Shown: one piece after another, positions 37,401 to 52,400 of the stretch
Position numbering within the stretch: the stretch's first letter is position 1
Layout: each line of letters begins with the position of its first letter
Assembly: GCA_900708905.1 (NCBI GenBank)
Contig: CAADRB010000001.1
Coordinates: forward strand, 1,385,753 to 1,449,752
Direction: 5' to 3'
Length of the DNA stretch: 64,000 bases
DNA from: Hymenolepis diminuta
Lineage: Eukaryota; Platyhelminthes; Cestoda; Cyclophyllidea; Hymenolepididae
Position numbers and translations under genes: made by a program
Notes under the pieces: model-generated
What the model was told of the DNA's origin: nothing
What the model saw: the letters and a program-made list of their open reading frames with translations, nothing else
Database searches by the model: none

Positions 37401-40400
37401 TAGAAGACAGAGCAAAACTTCTATTTTTAAAAGAGGGTTAATTTTATGAGGTAAAATAAAGATCTTACTTATTTTAATGACCCGTAGGATTCGCTTTTAT
37501 TTATTAGTTCACCGATTTCAAGACAAATATAAATTTATTTATATTTTTCAAAACAGGGGTACTAAGATAACAGATGCCTTTTAATTTCTGTGAAAATAGG
37601 CAACATGCAAAATAATTCAAAAAGTTTTACTATTTAAATTAAATCTTTTATGTATGGTTAAGAATAGCTGTTATAAAGGATTTCTGGTTTAAAACATGGT
37701 TAAGTACATTTATATTAGGTAAACGCCGAGTAAGTAAGTTAAAAATCGAATTATTTGAAACGTCTGCATGAAGCTAGCGTTTCTGAGAGTGTTGTGACAT
37801 TCTAGAGAACTTTCAACTTTTATTTAGAGTACCCCAGACATTTGGTAGCTAGTGTAAAATTCCTCGTCTAAGACCAACTTGATTGGTTAAACCATATTGA
37901 TAGGACGCCGTCAAAACAAAGATCATAGCTACAGAGTTGGCTCTTGGTCTCGGAATTAGCAATTCCAGGAAGTTGTCTCTAGGTCGACCATCATTCTTAT
38001 CAGTTTGTGCGTGCACACAGCTCCTGACAGCTTGACAGCTTGACTTGGATCTAAAACTGTTATCACTCCGGCGGTATTTTGGTGTTCTAACTTGAATAAC
38101 GTGAAGATGGTTTAAAAGCACATGTAATCTTTTTCTGTTTATAAAGTGTCGTGGGGTAATTGCAGTGCGTCTAACCTCACTGCGCCCGAGGCAACAATGT
38201 CCTAGCTATATCTTGTGGAAAAATAGGCCATTGCAATAGAAATTAGACATGCTTGCAATATCACATTATAGAAAAGCTTTACATTACAGAAAATATGCGA
38301 CAAGATAGATAATGCAAGAGAGTTACTGTTCGGGAATCTTTCTTTGGTATATAAGAGAAAATCACGGTAATATTGTCAAAGCTAGACGACAGGAATTGAG
38401 AAGATACAAAAAACAACACAGTAATCGAAGGAAGCACTATAATTAATTTTGCTATGTAATAACACAAGGATGAATGGTGCGCATAATCAGAATGGATGAC
38501 TAACAAGAAATTTGGAATTTTTGTGAAATGAAAGGAGTGAAGGCCAATTTGCTATAATTGGCGTAATTGAGTAGGCGTTAGCGAGGAGACTAACGTATTA
38601 ATGAACATGGATTGAATGACGCATGAATTAGCATGTGTAACGTATCGAGAACTGCGTACAAAACATCTTGGACTCCAGACAAAGCACGTAAAGTACGGAC
38701 CACATAGTTTAACATTGTGTCAACTACGTTAATTAGACAAGCCAGATAGGGGAGATTAATCAATCTTAAGTCGTCATTATCTCAGGGGGAGTTTATCATA
38801 TGGTCCGACACTGATAGATCGGACGCCACGGTAAGTAGCACATTAGTTTATGAATGAGGTACACACATATAGATGTGACTTATGAATCTGCTCTTATAGA
38901 GATTAAGCTGCAACAGGTGCAAGGAAGATGGAATTGTTCATTTCAAGAACTATCACCGAGACAAGGGCCGGCGTTCATCAATATCAATAACTAAAAACTA
39001 GTCCCATGGCAGCTTAAAAAAGCAGTGCCAAACTTAATGATAATCAATGTTGAAATTAACATCAGTTTGCAATTGACTAGGAAATTGAAATGGAAATTGC
39101 GGCTGTTAGAATTTACATCAAAGATTTGGGATAGGCACCAAGGATGTCATCACATGCGCGCACAAATCCAAATCATCTTATGAGAAAAAGGCTTTAATCC
39201 ATTTTTCTAGGAAAGAAAATGATTATTTAATTAACTTTCGCAATGCTGAATTCTACAATTTAGAAATATTAGTGGGTCAACAAAGGCGTGTTTTCATTTG
39301 ATGGTCGTGCTCTCATAATACACCAAACTAACGAATTTCATCAAATGGGTCTCAGACACAACTTTGAAAACAACCACTGTACTTATAGAAGACTTCATAC
39401 AAATGTCTTAATTGCTATGACGCTTAAGTCTGTATGTCAGTTGATTCACTGCCATGTCGGCTAAATAATGTGAATAAATTTCACGGAGTATGTTGATACG
39501 CCAAATATTGTATAAACTGCCAATCTGATCACAACGTTGAAAAAACTATGTTTGATTTTTTATGACTCTGCGTGCAACGCCGTATCAGTTGGCTCAATGC
39601 AAATCTCAACCGTGCTATTTATAACCAATTAATCCAACAACCGAAGTACGTTTTGACTCGTAAGTAGAAAAATGCGATCGCTGCGTCTTTCAACAAATAA
39701 AGAGGAAGTATTTCTGGCAAAGCCTAGCAATCAGTGCGTCAAGTGACAAAGCTATAATGATTTCTTTTACTTGTGTCGTTTAGAAAATGCACACTTGCGC
39801 TTCAACAAAATCTGCGGTTTTATATTTAGGCATCAAGTTTTACGTTAGAAAATTTCTAAAACATGATGATTGCTATTAAGCTAGCTTATAGACATATACT
39901 TTATCGATGCTATCCTCATTTTACACCTAAATAATGACCTTATTCCTAAGTTCTTCACCATGTTGAACTTTACAACGTACTGAACTACATTTTCCATTGG
40001 GTTGTTGGGAGACTGGCAACTTCTCTCTGGTTTTCCCCGATGTAAATATTTTGCCATTGTTCCAATGTTCTTCCTATCTTGTGGAGAAGTTCGTAAAATT
40101 GAAAAAACCAGAGCTCTGGTTTTTATATAAAATTGGGCACACATAAATACCTGAAAAATGACTGCTTGCTGTTTCGGATTCGCATGTAGTCGTAATGTAC
40201 AATAGGTCTACTGGGGATATTTTAAAGCACAAAAGAACTTTATTTTATTAAACAATTATAAATTAATGAATAGAAATCAAGCAACCTTATATTTTAAAAG
40301 AAATGCAAACTTTGGTTTGCTTGCATGCTAAACTGAGTTATTAGATGACAAAGCTGGGTGAAAACAAAGAAGCATCAAAGCTGAAACGAAACAAAGGGAA

Positions 40401-43400
40401 TTAAGTCTATCTGATTCCCGTCCAGAGTGTTATGCTTATTATTAGGCAATATAAAATAATTAATTTGCTCAAGTAACTGAAAATTATTCGTTTTTATTTT
40501 CAGGCAATTTAATATTGTACAAAAAGGCTACGGTAAAATGTAGTTCCTGTTGACCTTTGGTAATAATATATGTATACGGCCTACCGCATTGTTTGATTTT
40601 AATTAACAAGAGGAATGGGAAAATAGGAGTTTCTAATAAGTGCGGTCCCAAAATACATTCTCTCTACCCCATTCAACAGCACTTTTCTTAATGGGCAATG
40701 AATATTTTATTCACTGAGCTAAAGTGTTTATGGGATAAATTAAGAACGAATATAGGTACTTATTAAGGGTTTGTTGAGAGAGTGGCAAATTGAGCCAATG
40801 CTGCAGAAATCATAATGAAGAATGATTGAAAAAGACATCTCAAGTTTGAGTTGATTTAATAATAAATGTGGCAGGATGCTAATGAGCAGAACTCAAAGTC
40901 ATAGAGGTTGTTTTTTGTCTCCGGATGAGCAATTCCAGTAGGTCTCTTAGTCGCCACCCCACTCCTCCCCTCGACGGCTTGATATTTAGTGGGAAAGACT
41001 CCATGGCCCCAGCGATGTTTTGAGCCTCAACAGCAGTAGTATTAAAATTTCATATAAATAGTCTTTGTTTAATAAATGAAATATTTCAGAGTAATAACAT
41101 CTGTGTTTTATCTTTGGGCCGAGTCAACTTTAACCTAGTGGTATCTGATGGGGACACAAATCATTATGCTGGAATCTAGACATCTTATCATTAAAACCGT
41201 GTCGAGTCTTAATTGACAAAAAAACGGCAATCTATTCTTCTATTAAATTCCATACTACAAGGCTGAAGGATAACTCTCTGCATTTTCCAGAATTACCTTT
41301 TATTCGCATTCTCCACGACAATACCTCAGCTTTTCCGCCCACGAAGTTGGAGCGACCTCATTTATGTCCCTATGACGCATAACCCCTGTCTGACATGTCT
41401 AAACGCGTCCACCGATTTCCCCTCTTTTCTATAACCGCCTCGCTTCAAATAAAAGGCACACTGCGCTCATGCTCTCGCGTGACCTTACCCGTGACTCATA
41501 TAAAGCTATCCAGACAGCAACGCACGCATGTCACTTACGATCTCCTACGCTGCGCTCGCTCTCCCCTCTCTGTTACTCGTTATGGCTTCCTTGAATACAT
41601 TTTTGGTCTACTCAACTCTTGGTGTTCTGCTTCATAACTGTTGTTGGCTCTTACTCAAACAGCTACGAATTGGCGACTGTTGTTGTTGCCATAATATGTT
41701 AGCTGCAAACCTTTGGTTGTTATCTGACTCCAACAAGGCCATACTATACTCCATACTACATTCCATATTTTACAAAACACCGTTGCTGATATAGGCCACT
41801 TTTAGATAAATAATGACACCCTGGGATTATGACCAGTGTGCTTTGATTTAACTCATTGCATTAAGGCAAAAATCTAATTTCCATTTTTTGTCTAGACTCT
41901 TTGTCAAGCCATCTTAATTCGACGCGTTTTAAAAGATAAATTTACCACCCAAATAGTGTTGACGGTATATTTCATAAAAAGGAAACTTTTATTAAGACAT
42001 AATGTATTACATTTAATTTTACAACACTGGGACGAATCCCAACCTATTAATGAGCATTTTAGCAGCAGAAAAATCAAATTAATTATTGAATACTGAATAT
42101 TTAACTAAACAACGGGCACAGTTCATGAATTTCTGTTCGGAGAAACTCCCTGTTGGCCGCCATGCTTAAGAAATACAAAAATACTTTCTTGAACTGGTCA
42201 GTTCGTCTTTATTTTTCCATTTAAACTAACGCGAAAAGCATAAAATTAAGAGTTGCATCAGTTGCTCAAATAGAATAAGTGTGAAGGACGAATCTTTAAA
42301 CCACTCAGAAAAATTTTTTTCGAAAAACATCCTAATTTAATCAATTTTAAATAAAATAAATTTTATTTTTGAATGCTTGCTTAAAAAAGTGCAATCACTT
42401 CTTTTCACATTTCAATGAACAAAGCTCACCTTCAGCATTTCGACTATCAATTTACACTCGCATTTCCACTGCGATGACCCAATTAACATGCCTGTATTAT
42501 ACAATCAGGTTAAACGCCGGATTTTCACATATTCTTCCCCGTTCTTCTTTATTCTTCTCTCTAGAGATTACATATACTTTCAACAATACACTTTGGTTCA
42601 CTCCTAACTCTTTGCATTCTTTTTTGAGGACGCGGTTATTTACTGTCAGTAATAAAGAAATTGTGAGGTGATAGGCTAGCAGAATATACCTGTTATGATC
42701 AATAAGAGAACAATAACTTCAGTTCAAACCCGAAATCAGCTTGTTTCAATTTATGATCTTTATTTAGGCTTCGAATATGTGGTTCTAGAGGCTTTTGTTT
42801 AAAACTCGAATCTGTTCAATTATACTTATTATTTAAAACGTAATATTTGCATTTTAATTCCAGAAATTAAAGAGGAAAAAATGCATTTCTAGCTTAAATA
42901 GTAAAAAATATATTCAGAAGTTGGATCTCTTCCCTAAATCAGAAACAGTTGAAGATACTGCAACTTTCGAACACAAACATTTAAGAGGATAAATTTTATG
43001 ACTGGCAAGACTAGGAGAGTCAGCGGTGTCCATTCCCACCAATGACTTCATTTGCGTCTTAATATATTTTTCTCAGAAGCAACTTTTATGAGGCCTTCTA
43101 CACTTTATTATTATTTCTCGGAAGAGGATTTCGATGTAGTAAAATTGGTTTATGATTTATTACCATCCGAATGTGTAGTTCCATTTGTTGAATTATACTC
43201 GTGGAATATCTCATTTGAATGGCACGTGTTTTGCTTAAACGGATCCCAAACAATGGCAGAAAGACAGTTATCAAATCGAGCATCTTAACATTCATTTGGC
43301 ACATAAATTTAATTCAAACCGAATAGAGTTCGTTAGGTGCAAAAGCATTTTTGGTATATTTCTGGATCCCTCAAATCGCATATTGTCTTGTTCAATCCCG

Positions 43401-46400
43401 AAAAATTACTATGGTGTTCTGAACCAATCTCTCTTGATATAAAATAACCGGCCGCATGTTCCTACATTTATCTGATCCTTAAGAGCCCTTGATATATTTG
43501 TTTATCCAACACAATTCTCCTATCTTTTGTTACCTAGGCTGACCAATAATTCCAATAACCATCCTAACTGTCGAAAGAATTATGTGACTTCCCATTTCAC
43601 AGTTAAGGCCAGATTTTTTTATGTACGGATGTCTCCAATCTGACCCTGATTTATGATGCAAATCAGAATACTTTAACCTACTTTCATTTGAAGAGAAGCA
43701 GATGAATAAACCCAAGTAATTTCTCGTAAGAGAAAAAAGATCGGCACATCTTCCCTAATTTGAACTGAATGTGGGCAAAGACAACCATAGACGAAACTGG
43801 GCTCTCTCTCTCAATTCGATTTCATTTGTTTTATTAATTCGATAAATTCAAAATTATCATAAAGCAAATTGTAAACATTGTTACCTGGAGTAACGAGCCT
43901 TCCTCGATCCTGTCCAACAGGTGATAACCACTCATAAAGATATATTGCAGCTCCAGAAGCATGAACGCTGAATATTAGAATAATGCACCAACACTGATAA
44001 TCGTAGGGCTCTAAAAATGTAATTAAATAATTTTCAAATAAGGAGAAAACAATTTTGGAAAACAGAGCTGATTCAAGCATTTCCTCCTCCATTGTCTATA
44101 AGAGAAATTAAAATAGTAGACTGTGGCTGAAATGCATGTCACGAGATGTCAAATAATCTTATTTGCCAATTAAACATCCAACTTCCTAGAGGCTATTTCC
44201 CTAAATACCCGAGGAGCATTCCATTTGTTTCATAAAATAGACAAATGCATAATTGCCTAAGTGATCAATTAAGAGAAATCAAACTAAATAATAGCGAGAA
44301 ATGCAATTCATAACTTCAGAGTAGGAATTAAGTAAAATCTAGATAACAATAAACGAGTTAGTAACACAAATAATGAGAAGGGCTAGTAAAAAATTAAACT
44401 CTAATGAGCTCTTCTCTGTTAAGAGCAAATGTCTTTACCTCGTTTATTAAAGGGAAAATGTGTAGTAAGTGGTTGATCAACCATCTCTAAATTAATCAGA
44501 CGGTCAATGAGTTCCGGCCTTCGCGAACATGATTTCACTCGAGAACTGAGGAGCAAGTCATAAAAAGTAGAGTTACATAAAATATCCATCAGGATGAAAA
44601 CGTAAAACCTGAATTCAAAGATCAAATGAAGCAAGACATTATTATATCTTGACGCTATTTTCATCCTCTACTCAATCACACTCCTTTTCATCCAAATAAT
44701 TACATTTTTAAATAAATATTTTGCCCTTTATAAGGATTATACTTTGCATATCAAGAATATTTGTAACTATTTTATTAATAAGACACCTAGGTTTTCCTTA
44801 TTTAATCAAATAATTGTCAAAATTAATTGAGTTTTTCAAATCGTAATGTCGATCTACTTATTTCGAGAAAATATCTGTTCAAAATTTGCTCCTAAAGTGG
44901 GGTTGCCATGCAAATATGGAGGAGAGGATAAAATGATCAGATTTTTGGAAATTTTTGAACATTTGCAGCAGTAAGCAAAATCCAAAGAAGTTGACCATCT
45001 GTTATCTAAAGATGTCTTCAGATAGTCTTTTTCATCTTACGGTATCATTAAAAAATTAGATAAAATAAATCTAAATTAATAAAATTAATATGTTGGGCTT
45101 TTTCTAATACAGATGACAACCCTTCAATAAGTTGCATTCAATGGCAGTTAATTTGAATAATACGAAAATTACTCCTTACCCAAGAAAGCTGTAGGTGAGA
45201 TAGCGCCTTCTCGTAGTGCAACAGTAATTGCGATACCTGTTTCAAGAAACGGTACACTGAAATCAATCTGCTCCGAGCGATTTGGTGTTATTTTTAGCGA
45301 TGTTATGGCCATATCTGCCTTTTGATCCATTAACTCTCGCACTAAGCCATTCCACCCGTCTTTCTAAATGTGAAAAGCAGGCATATATTAAAATGCCACG
45401 GTGAAATTTATGGTTTATGTGGCTCCTTTACAAGAAAAGTTTTAGAACGCATTTGTAATGTATAGTTCGTTGAAAATGCTGACAAGAGTGAAACGTGTAC
45501 TCTTGTTTATTTAAAAGCCGAATTCAGAACAATAGAATTATTCACTAAACTTCTGAATATCTTATCATTGCAAAATTAAGGAAATAATGAAGTCCTAACG
45601 AAAAAATTCTAACACATGAAATTTTATTCAATAGTCGTCAAATTCGATTGTTCAGCTATCTTGACCTTAGTGATTTTTCCCCTAGGTGGCAGACCTTATG
45701 TAGAGCCACCTTAGGAGGCGAAACAATTTGTTCTCCACCTCAGCTATCACAATTCTGTTATTTTAAGACCTCATAAACTGCTGAATGTAATATAAGATCA
45801 CTCTACTTTCTCATACTTTAGAAGAAAACTGAACTGAAGTGGCATGACCAACTGTCATTATCAAACCGGTAAATAAGCATTGAATAACCTAGACAAATGC
45901 TTGTTCAGTAGTCAGTCATGAACTTTGAATTTTGGGAGGTAAACTACTCTGACATCTTGACTTTAATCTGAATATATTTTCGATCCCTTCGTCTTTACCA
46001 CTTATGTTATCTTCTTTTAAGAGATTTTAGTTATTATGTAAAAATTATTTGCTTTACTATTGGTAATGATAAATTGCTCTCCATAAATTCAATCAATAAA
46101 TAGATGGTCGTCCCTTACTGTTTTATATTTACGAAGTGGCTGGACTTATTCCTCCAAGATGTTGATCCGGTGGACATAACATCACTACACTAAATTCATC
46201 GTCCCTGAATAATAATCCTATCAGAAACGTCGAAGCGTGTAGATATTTCAATAAATCGGCTGAATGGTCCATTAGTCTAATTTAAAAGTTATTCATTACG
46301 AACAATGCTTGAGTACTTGGAACATTTAACTCGCTTCGATCACCTCTGAGCAATTATGCTAAGGTAGAAAGGTATGCAATGAAATTTTTAAAAGTGAAGT

Positions 46401-49400
46401 ATTAATGGACATTCAGTATAGCTGATTTTACTTGTTTTCACCAGCCAAAAATCTTGGTTTGAATAGTTGTCATCAATCTGAACTTTAAGCATGTTGGCTC
46501 TGTTTCAATTTCGAACAAATCTGGCTTACTTAAAAAACACATGAATTGATTACAGAAACAGTAGCACGAGCCACTGATTCTGAAAATTAAACTTAAATGC
46601 TATTTCGTATCAAACAACCCTCAAGACTAATCTAAAATCGACCTGAACATTCTATCTATTTTTAACCGTGCCGTTTTAAATAGAAAAGGATACAGAGATT
46701 AGAGTTCATGGGAAATTTATAGAATTTCACATTCCCCTCACATTGGTAAATTGGTCATATTATTGTTGGTTTAACAGTTATCATTTTGGAGAAAGGAGAA
46801 TGCTCGCAGGAATCACCAGTTTGTTGCTGTTAATGGACGGAGGTCACCAATTTAGAAGTTACTAAATTGTCGGTTCACCAAATAATAGGAACAAATGAAA
46901 CAGAACCAGACCGTGCAAGTGAAGACTATAATTAGCAGCTAACAATAGCAAACAACAGTTCCTAAAAGTAGAACACGGATGGTTGTGTAGACCAAAGAGT
47001 ATTGAATAAACCACGATGAGGAGAGAGGAGATGAGTGGGAAGTGTACGAGGAGATAAAAGACAAGCATATGTCTGCGTGTGTGTTCGAGTAGAAATACAA
47101 AGACAATTTACAAGATTCACTTGAGGAAAGACATGCGAGAGGATATGGGGGTGGTGTACTTTTAATTGAAAGGGGAAAGAGTTATAGAAAAAGGGAGAAT
47201 CGATAAACTCGTCTGGACATAACAGATAAATTTTTGAGTCATGGGGACATGAAGGGGAAAAATCAGCGCATTTTCATTAAAAATGTAAGTTAAGGATAAT
47301 TTTAGAAAATTCGTAGAGAATCATCCTTCATTATCTGCCTTTCAAACTCATGTATTTGATCGAGCATTCTAGTCACTGACACCTTTCAGTTTTAGTTAAT
47401 TACATATTTTTCAAGGCGAATACAACATTCGAAACCTTTTCGGTTGTAAACCACTAAGATGACGTGAATGCACAACTGCCTGAATCGGTCGTCACTCCCC
47501 CCCACCTGAGTTCCGACAGCAAAAAATCTTGACGAGACACAACGACCTGAAATAAATGACTTCTTCAGATCAACCTCTATAACTTCACACAATATAGCCT
47601 TTTGGCCGTTTTTAAGTCTGGATATTGGGAATACAATCCAGATTAGTCCTGTCAAGTGGCTCTTCAAGTAGTGAGATAATTCATCGACAATTAAGGAAAA
47701 GATTAAGATGCTTGGTATTTAACAAATGGCTGTAGAAACTTACGGTCCAGCCGCCCCAAAGACGATCAGCAACTTCATAGAGTTCCACTTCAAAGTTCAA
47801 ATCCTTCATGAGTTCCATAAGTAAGTCCATTGAGAGTCCAGTACAACACGCTAATTTTCTTCCCTTTCTAGTATCTGAATGGTCAGGGCCCGAGTAGTTC
47901 CGAGGTATCGTAGGGGGTTTCTCTGTCGATATTACCTCGCCAATTTTCTTTTTAGGCTTATCGTTATCATTTCGAATCCAACAGGGTATGGAGTTCGCAT
48001 CACAAGTACCATCCTTCTGCAAGGAATAAAAGAAATTCATTATGAGAAAGTGTTAACTATCACTCTTTTTGAAAAGGGGTAAGACGTTTCGGAGCTTCTC
48101 CGGTTGAAAAATTTAATTAAATGGTACAAAACAACGCTATTGATCCTTATAATAATCTAGTACGATTAAAATCTAACTCTCAATTAATACCCAAATCAAT
48201 AAAAATGAAAAATTCTCCCAAAATCATTCCTTCTTGAAGAAAATTGATCCAATGGTTTTTCATTTGCGAACCAAGAGCCTAGTGCTCCGTAGTAAACGTC
48301 ACCGCCCTAGGTACGTATTTTCAGGGTGCATCATTGCATACAGTTCTATCGGTTTTTTGTAATTAGGAGAGGAACTTAGTTTGTTTGACACCTAGGTAGT
48401 CATTGTGAAATAAGGCAAATTTAGGTCAAATTAGGGACTATTGTACACAAGTGAAAATACTAATACCGAGCTGTTGGTAATCATAAGTAAACTTGAATGA
48501 ACTTAATCGAAGGTGATTTAAATTGCACAGTACAGCCATATGTGTATGTATTTTCCTAATGCACAACTGCCCAACTATCCTGTCATGATCAGTAATCAGA
48601 GCTTAGGTAAGAAACTGTTTGTTTGTTATTTGTCGTAGAGCTGGACGAGTGAGTCATACTCAAGTCCGTACTCATGCCATACGAGCGTAAGGGGTGAGTC
48701 ATAATCAGCCCACTATATCACGGATTGAAATTGGAACCTGTAAAATCTGATAAATTGAACACCAATGGTTGCATTACATCAACGGCTCGTAACATCATTT
48801 ATTTATTTCGACGAAACAAAAGGCTGAATGGGCGACCTAGGGCGATAAACGATCTAGATTTTGAAATTTTACAGTTTGTCTTGTTTTGCCACCTGAATAA
48901 ATTCGCATTTTACTAAGAGATGGCTGTTTATTTTTTGGATTTTGTCAAAATACGACAAGGACATAGGAACTCAGTTAAAGGTTTATTTTTGCAATTAGAA
49001 TTGATTTATCATATAGAACTTCACAAGTTATTAACCGAAAAGGATAAAAACACTCGGAATGTATGGAGAAAAGGCAACATGAAGTCGGTCTAGAGAGAGA
49101 GTCACATTCTATAACCCATTAGTTAGATCAGAATTAACCATTTCGGTTTTCCACTAGTGTTCACAGAAGGGCATCAAGTTTGTGACCTCTGATTTGACAG
49201 ACTGGAATGTTGATCATTTCGCCGATGATGAAAATAATGGTATATAAGTCGAAATAGATTAGATTTTTTGATAAAATGCTCAAGACCGAATAGTTTTTGT
49301 GTAAATTTTTGACATATCTCGTTTCTAAGTCGCCTATTGTCCCTTTTCAAAATAGGTATTCTGTTAATTGCTTGATAGTCACTTGAGTCAAATGTTATCA

Positions 49401-52400
49401 GTTCAGTGGTGTTTTTATGTTCAAACACATTAATATGGAGACATCTTGTACTCATATATATAGTTTTTGTTGACCTTATAAAATGACCTGGAGTAGCTGC
49501 ACCTCTGCCTTATCTCTCTCCTCGAGTCTGAGTCAATTCTAGTCTAGTTATGTCTAGTAGACGTGTAGGTCATTGGGACAGAACTTAAACTTCCTAGTAG
49601 AAAAGTAATGCTTTACTCCACTATCATTGAGGCAAACATGCCCCGCTTGTTTTCTGTCAATTATTTGAAGAAAATATTACATTAAAAGCAACGGACAACA
49701 ATCGAATTTCGAAGTATCATTTAACACCACGATAAATCAAATGATGCAATGTGCCTAAAACATACGAACACTGGAGAGCATTTACCGTCAAATCACCAAA
49801 TTCTTAGGGTTTTTAAAACTATGATTAGAAAATTCCAGAAAAATTGCAATTGAAAATATATTAATATTCAATCAAAATCATAGCTAATAAGTTTAATAAC
49901 ACTTTACTACCAAACTAATTATATGAAAGGAGTAGCGCTTCTAATTTATAATAATATGCAGTTTGAAATTCCCAAATGGCCGTGGGTTGTGCAAAAGGCA
50001 ATTATAATACCAAAAATGTTAATATAATTAACAAAGTCAATTTTAGTATAAATTATGCATTAGGCAAACCGTTCCAGCTTTTTCTCTTACAAGTTCACGA
50101 TGCCATTTTGTATTAAATAAACTACCAAGTGCGATTTGGGTGTTAACTATTTAAAGAACATAAATAAATAACCGCGAGAGTATATAGGAGTAGAAATAAG
50201 AAGACACATGCCATAATGGCTGCTTCGGAGGTCATTTGAGTTTGGTGCCTATCGAGAAATTTGAACAAAAAATTTACACCGTTTCATAAATGAATGGCAG
50301 AATGTGACTTCTTCATAAAGCTTCAGGATGCTTTCCCTCTGTTTAAAGTTTAAATTTGAAACTTATTTCCCAAAAATGAGCTCAAGGTTCATTGATATTC
50401 GTGGTTAAAAAATTTATTAAATTTTCTTAAACGCCGGTTTCCTCGCCTCCTTGAAATGTTAATCTCTGAGAAGAGAATAGCAACTTATTTTATCTCAGCA
50501 ATATGCTGCCATGCGCTCACTACTGATTGTGGATATGCTGTGACCATAAGATCGTCTACAAAACAGTCGTGTGCCCATATACACATGGAGTTTTAAACTG
50601 CTTGTATGATCTTTATTTGACTGTCAGTAGGTCTTGGTCTTTTTCACGAAATCTCCAACTGTTTGTGTTAAATATACAGCATATGTATATAAATATGCTA
50701 AGCAAGAACAGTCACACAACATCACTGGGAGACGAACATCGCTACCCTCACTTTACCATAACTTCCAGCACTCTTATTTCATTCCGCCTGGTCTTCTCTC
50801 GGTCTTTTTTGGTTTCTGCAAATAATGCTCTTTGTTCCGACCATCTAATCTATTTTGTTGTTATAGTGAAGATTGATAAAAATGGAAGGAGTACAGCTGT
50901 GGATACCTAGCTGCTAGTCTCATCTAAAAATTATCCACTTAAATATTTAACAATCGCATACTTATGCTGATCATTGTAAACTTTAGGTCATTCAGCTAGA
51001 CGAGGCTTAAATACTGTTTTAACTAAATATTAACATTCTCATTCAACGTAAACTATTATTGTGGACAACATTTTAATGAAAAATTACTATTTGTTTTGCT
51101 ATTTCGACAACAAGGACAGACTGAATCTTAGTCAGTATCATCAGCTTTCCTCAATAGTAGCGTAGTTAATATTCCAAAAATACTGGTGGGTATGAAGACT
51201 TGAGATTACTTCTTCAGCGGCCATCTCTAATCAGCAAACATTGCAGGCTCGATATTTATGAGTAAGGATGCATGCCTTCCTATTTTCAGTTAAAATATCT
51301 TTGTTCGTCCCATCATTGTGCTCTCAGATGTTAGAATATAAGTCAAGGTGGCTTGGAGACTCACCATTCACTTAAATTAACTGGTTAATAAGCTTTAAAT
51401 ATTGTACATTACAGAGTCATAAAGTTTGAACTTAAGAAATTAGGAGATTGCATATTGAACTGTGCCTCTTTTGAGAAAGTAATCGACTCAATGCATTCGA
51501 AATATAAGTCCAACATTTACTTCCTTTTAACCTCATTATTGAAATGTTTTTTGTGTGTCTCTCATGTTCAAATTCTTTCTAATGATTGCAACTTATAAAA
51601 TTTTTAAAATTCAATTATGAGAAGCACATAAACGTGGGATAGTATAAAATGACCGAATATGGGGTCAACAGAAAGAGAAAAAGTGGGTTCATTGTTAGCA
51701 TAGTATAAAATTGGCATCCAAATAGATTTGCTTCATTTGAATTCAAGATTTATGACATTTTTCGCTCCTTGCTAAAATGAATATAGTTTATGTTTGAATA
51801 CAATCAAAATTTGTGTGCGTGCCCCATGGATTCCTAAATGTACTCACCTTCGTAGCATTCGAAGGTGCCTTGACTAGTTAAAGGAATGAGTGGTTAATCA
51901 TGCCATCTTTTTGAATGAACGAATGTAGCTAATTGATGCTATAAAAGCTAACGCTAATACAATAGAGTTCGCCGAAAATTAATCAACTTAACTGGTTTGA
52001 TCCCTTTCATGACTTTGCGTTGTGCGCTAGGCAATTAATCAGGAAACAATCAACTAATTAGAAGGTGCAAAGTATCAGTGTACTCTATGCAAAAATAATA
52101 AAAATCGCGTTCATTTAAAAGGTCTGCTTAGCGAATACTTGTAATTAATAAAAGAAAAATTCTGTTTTTAACATTAGATGCCCCACACCTTAGTTTTTTC
52201 ATAAGTGGTCCGACACTACAACAATTACCAACGTGCACGTCTGCAAGAGGACACGAGGTGAGTACTGGTGTTTATTTAGGCAACAGATCGCACGAAAAGG
52301 GCTTCTAATTATATCTCTGATGTAGGTAAAATATTCATGTCGACATTTATCAGCGTTTTAACTCTGATTGATGCTGCAAAGTTAATTCATCCTTACAGTT

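Larger units (their letters stand above)
31857..43884 (-). other. Large GluN2-like intron between M1 and pore-loop exons
   Basis: A 12 kb intron, the longest in the window. It holds one copy of repeat family 2 (about 33480-33760), an inverted copy (about 41400-41720), and both copies of family 3 (about 37930-38130 and 40910-41060). No coding block is recognised. Confidence 0.7.
45364..47743 (-). other. GluN2-like intron between exons 4 and 5
   Basis: 2.4 kb. It contains a bulged inverted repeat (45681-45715) and one repeat family 2 copy (about 46830-47120). No coding block is recognised. Confidence 0.7.

Noticed and set aside
41395..41794. Overlapping + open frames of 80 and 88 codons
   Set aside because: They lie in a repeat family 2 copy, have no recognisable protein sequence and no suitable splice context.
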